The notes beneath the pieces were generated by a model. That model searched no databases. It had not been told where the DNA came from and saw only the letters and a program-made list of their open reading frames with translations. From Bacillus renqingensis (lineage in GTDB: Bacteria > Bacillota > Bacilli > Bacillales > Cytobacillaceae): a stretch of DNA of 64,000 bases. The translations under genes and the position numbers were made by a program. Positions 61,345 to 64,000 of the stretch are shown in pieces (positions within the stretch are counted from its first letter, which is position 1; the number at the start of each line of letters is the position of its first letter). Location: the NCBI RefSeq assembly GCF_016464375.1, contig NZ_JADDIU010000010.1:90853-154852 (forward strand). The letters are read 5' to 3'.

Positions 61345-61785
61345 ATTTATCGCTCCTTTCGATATCTAATCTAAAGGAAAAAGAAATTCCTGATCCGCCA
61401 TTCGATGCACAAAAATGTCGGTTTTTTATGCCAATCATCTATATTCTATTTTCTATAGGAGATATCCTTCTTTATTTACAGGGGAATGAAGATAAAAGAT
61501 AAGGAATATTAACGGGAGGATGGTGATGAATCGAAGGAAATTGAAGATCGCAACCTTTATCAAGAAAATCAAGTTCAACAATCTTATTGAATATTTGGAG
61601 AAGAGATACAGCCCTTCCTTAACTGAAAATCTCTCTTTTCAAGAGGTTAAGGAAGTTGCAGTGGAATTTGACGGGAAAAGTGAAAGCCTTTATGTGACCC
61701 CTGAACGAACAATTCCTCGTTTCAGGAGAAAAAAATAGCCCAGCTTTTTGGTATGGAATATAATAGTTTGTGATTTGAAGAAGTA
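61345..61785. other. Intergenic region holding a decayed gene copy
   Basis: Between the AraC-type regulator and the FUSC-like gene. It contains the pseudogene at 61495-61762. The remaining bases show no further gene. Confidence 0.5.
61495..61762 (+). pseudogene. Decayed partial duplicate of the stalk-domain protein gene at 46511
   Basis: About 270 bases match the central part of the 46511 gene (46693-46970) nearly base for base by eye. Differences include TGG changed to TGA (stop after the segment QQSY), a two-base deletion in the VIPLNG region and an ATG changed to ATA near MAQLFG. The first half of the donor gene (signal peptide and most of the charged segment) and its last 70 codons are missing. 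No ribosome site or full frame remains. It shows a partial duplication and later decay, not a functional gene. Confidence 0.8.
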
Positions 61786-62268
61786 TCACGGTTTTCGAAA
61801 GATGAAACGGTACCAAATTAATTGAATGATACACGCTACCGATACGCCAATTAAGGTATCTCTTAGCCTGTCTAATGCATAATGTTTGCTTTGATGCTCA
61901 AATGCAAAAACAAATAAAATCGTAATTGCGACCTGATGAAGGACTTTTCTATCTAATTTTAAATATTTTGCAACGTAACATCCTAAAAGAATTAAAAGTC
62001 CCAAATTCCATCCATTTATCTTCATATTACTTGCGATTAGAACGGTCACTAATATACCAATAATGGTCCCAATTAATCGTTTTATGGACAAACTAATTGT
62101 TTTTTCTTCTGTAGATTGAAGCGATAGAATGACTGAAAGTGGGGCTAAATAAGGATGATAAGACCCCATTAATTTTGCCAATTCCCAGGACAGAATACTA
62201 CCTATTGTCATATTCCATATTAATATAGAAACACTTTCACTCGAACTGTTATTTTCTGTGCTTTTCAT
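61786..62268 (-). CDS. FUSC/aromatic acid exporter-like membrane protein
   Basis: Membrane protein of 160 aa with about four hydrophobic helices. The early SVSILIWNMTIGSILSWELAKLMG, the conserved YLAPLSVILSLQST and the late RLRDTLIGVSVACIIQLIWYRFIF are typical of the N-terminal half of FUSC/DUF939 (aromatic acid exporter) proteins; larger members have a second half or a cytoplasmic domain. Here the protein ends after this module with a clear stop, so it is either a short family form or a truncation. AAAGGAGC lies before ATG 62268. Confidence 0.68.
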   Translation of the reverse strand: MKSTENNSSSESVSILIWNMTIGSILSWELAKLMGSYHPYLAPLSVILSLQSTEEKTISLSIKRLIGTIIGILVTVLIASNMKINGWNLGLLILLGCYVAKYLKLDRKVLHQVAITILFVFAFEHQSKHYALDRLRDTLIGVSVACIIQLIWYRFIFRKP

Positions 62269-62875
62269 TTTAATACCTGCTCCTTTCGCTTAGGGTACAA
62301 AACGCAATGAAATCATTTTTGTGACTTGGGTCTTATTTTTATTAATCTAGTGTCATAGGGATAACAATTAACTACAATCACGTGGAGGTGAGTGGCTGCT
62401 CAGTTGTGGAGCGACCGCATATTTATTTGTGTAGATAGACATTATTCCTGCTGGATTGTTTGCTATATTTTCTCTCGAATCATGAACGAATATGTATATG
62501 GATGTTTTTTATTATGGAAGTGAAGGTTCCTGATCAGCAAAGTTGAAGGGAAAGTCGCGTTTATTCTATTTGTCTTTTTTTAGAAGGCTCCTGTACACTC
62601 CTGGGAAATTTAAACATTATTACCATATTGTAAGTGTTGTGATGACTAAATAATATTGAACTAAACAAAATAATCGGATTATATTCTATTATCGTTATAA
62701 AGTATAATTCTATTGTAATATTGTGGACATGTTTTTATCTACTGCCACATTGGTAAGTGGACTGACAAGTTAGTGCGGTTATAGGCTGCTGTGCTCAGTT
62801 TTGGAATTGGTACACTGTTAGGAAGTAATTTAGTAAAATGGAAATGGTCAGAAAGCTTTTTAAGAGGGGTGGAAT
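62269..62875. other. 600-base intergenic region without supported feature
   Basis: It separates the divergent FUSC-like gene and the sensor gene. It is AT-rich with several short runs such as TATAAAGTATAAT near 62697 that could hold the sensor promoter. No gene, tRNA or convincing repeat was seen. Confidence 0.5.
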
Positions 62876-63979
62876 ATGGATTTTTTAAAGGTTTTGATAA
62901 AAGCTAAGCAGCCAATAAAGAGGAAAATTATTTTATTAGCGATCCTGTCATCGCTCATTCCTCTCATTATTATTGGAACGTTTAGTTTTATCTATTTGAG
63001 TCATATGATTGAGAAGAAAATTTCAACAACGACGACTAACCTAATTAGTGTAATCGATTGGAATATTAATACCTTTGTGGTTGATGTCGAAAGTATTTCA
63101 AAAATCATTTTGGCATCCAACGATGTTCAAAAGTTTTTAGTTGAACCAGCTAACGAGAATCAAGATAATCAATTTTATTTTGTGAAATCAGCAACAAGAA
63201 ATCTTTTAAACAATATCACAAACAATAAGGAATATGTTAATGGTATCTATTTAGGAAACAATGTTAGAGAATTTTTTACTATAAACCGGGGGGAAAGTAA
63301 TTATAAAGATCAGATTTATCCTGAATTGGTTCAATCAGATATTTATCAAGACATAATTAAAAACGACGGAAGAGGGATCCTGCTTAAATCAGAATCATTT
63401 AATCTTGTTAAGGGGACCAATTTTGTCTCATATGGAAAGCTGATTAAGAATATTAATACCTTCGATCAAATTGGAGCCTTAATGATTAGCTTTGATGAAT
63501 CCGTATTTGATAAAATGTTCAAAAACCTTGAAGGTACAGGGGATATACTAATTGTTGGGAACGATAAAAGAGTTTATTACAATAAAAACAAAAGAATGTT
63601 TACGTCCAGTCAAATTGCCAGTCTAATAAATGGAATTGATTCTAAAAAAGGAATTCATTATGAAAAAATAAATGGAAAGAAATACGTTGTCAATTACAGT
63701 ACAAATAAGAAAACAAATTGGAAGATTGTAAGTATTTTGCCCTATCACTTGCTTATTCAGGAAGCGGTTAATTTGCGTACTGTTACGATATCATTAATGA
63801 TCCTAGCCTTTTTCTTGGCATTGATAAGTGCATTCTTTATTACGAAGAGAATGACAGGCCAACTTTCGGTATTAGTGGACATCGCGAATAAAATGGAACA
63901 AAGAGAAGTGGTTATTAACGATATTACCTTTAATACTGAGGATGAAATTGGCAGGATTGGTAAGCGCTGTAACTGCTAA
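62876..63979 (+). CDS. Sensor protein with Cache-type extracellular domain and HAMP, broken or truncated near the window edge
   Basis: Membrane sensor, 367 codons before a stop. It has a first transmembrane helix (about residues 20-42), an extracellular Cache-like domain (about 45-295) and a second helix (about 300-325) leading into a HAMP region (about 325-365; TGQLSVLVDIANKMEQREV and DEIGRIG). This is the N-terminal plan of YesM-like histidine kinases or chemoreceptors. The stop comes just after the HAMP. In the other frame from about 63960 the sequence goes on as VSAVTAKLKSTVS to the window end, so a single-base shift probably splits the gene. Signalling domains would lie outside the window. 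GAGGGGTGG precedes ATG 62876. Confidence 0.7.
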   Translation: MDFLKVLIKAKQPIKRKIILLAILSSLIPLIIIGTFSFIYLSHMIEKKISTTTTNLISVIDWNINTFVVDVESISKIILASNDVQKFLVEPANENQDNQFYFVKSATRNLLNNITNNKEYVNGIYLGNNVREFFTINRGESNYKDQIYPELVQSDIYQDIIKNDGRGILLKSESFNLVKGTNFVSYGKLIKNINTFDQIGALMISFDESVFDKMFKNLEGTGDILIVGNDKRVYYNKNKRMFTSSQIASLINGIDSKKGIHYEKINGKKYVVNYSTNKKTNWKIVSILPYHLLIQEAVNLRTVTISLMILAFFLALISAFFITKRMTGQLSVLVDIANKMEQREVVINDITFNTEDEIGRIGKRCNC

Positions 63980-64000
63980 ACTAAAATCAACAGTTTCCGC

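Noticed and set aside
62269..62875. Search for a small gene or RNA in the long gap before the sensor gene
   Set aside because: No frame with a ribosome site, no strong hairpin and no tRNA-like sequence were found.

Overview
The window reads as chromosomal DNA of a Bacillaceae bacterium (Bacillus/Neobacillus-like). It is low in G+C, has strong AGGAGG-type ribosome binding sites with frequent GTG/TTG starts, sigma-A promoters and CcpA-type cre boxes, and a leucine-catabolic operon laid out like yngJ-yngE of Bacillus subtilis. No rRNA, tRNA, CRISPR array or intact transposase gene was seen. It is an accessory, catabolism-rich stretch of sugar and amine uptake systems, each with its own regulator.

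Layout. (1) 181-7335: two BglG/MtlR-like PRD regulators; the second leads into a class II aldolase and a fructose-type EIIABC permease. (2) 7641-18059: a GAF/PucR-type regulator diverges from a complete isovalerate/leucine degradation operon (acyl-CoA dehydrogenase, acyl-CoA ligase, biotin carboxylase, BCCP, HMG-CoA lyase, enoyl-CoA hydratase, carboxyltransferase). (3) 18372-32042: a long one-strand operon joins fructosamine genes (FrlD-like kinase, FrlB-like deglycase) to an ATP-dependent hydantoinase/oxoprolinase pair (HyuA/HyuB), a full Dpp/Opp peptide ABC importer, an M20-like protein lacking canonical metal ligands, and a GntR/HutC regulator. (4) 32389-32745: a broken ParM-like plasmid-partition gene. 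(5) 33106-37350: an MFS transporter, a histidine-ammonia-lyase homologue without the MIO-forming Ala-Ser-Gly, and an AraC regulator; this could be an ergothionase-type betaine lyase module. (6) 37547-41169: a coiled-coil repeat protein, then a reverse-strand TrmB regulator / TauE-SafE permease / ornithine cyclodeaminase-family cluster. (7) 41799-46161: an Eis-like acetyltransferase, butanediol dehydrogenase and pyruvate oxidase. (8) 46268-51087: a possible structured leader RNA, a membrane redox operon (stalk-domain protein, small membrane protein, ApbE-like flavin transferase, ferric-reductase-like protein) and a convergent two-component system. (9) 51201-52860: a dispersed palindromic element, a nucleotidyltransferase-like pair and a broken LicT-type gene. 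(10) 52990-60365: a third PRD regulator with lactose/cellobiose-type EIIA, EIIB and EIIC, two peptidases and a MalY-type C-S lyase. (11) 60499-64000: an AraC/GyrI-like regulator, a decayed copy of the 46511 gene, a FUSC-like membrane protein and a sensor protein cut or frameshifted at the window edge.

Most promising for new biology are the frl-hyu-dpp operon, the MIO-less lyase module, the PTS-peptidase-lyase operon and the unidentified leader RNA. All functions are inferred by reading the sequence; no database search was run.
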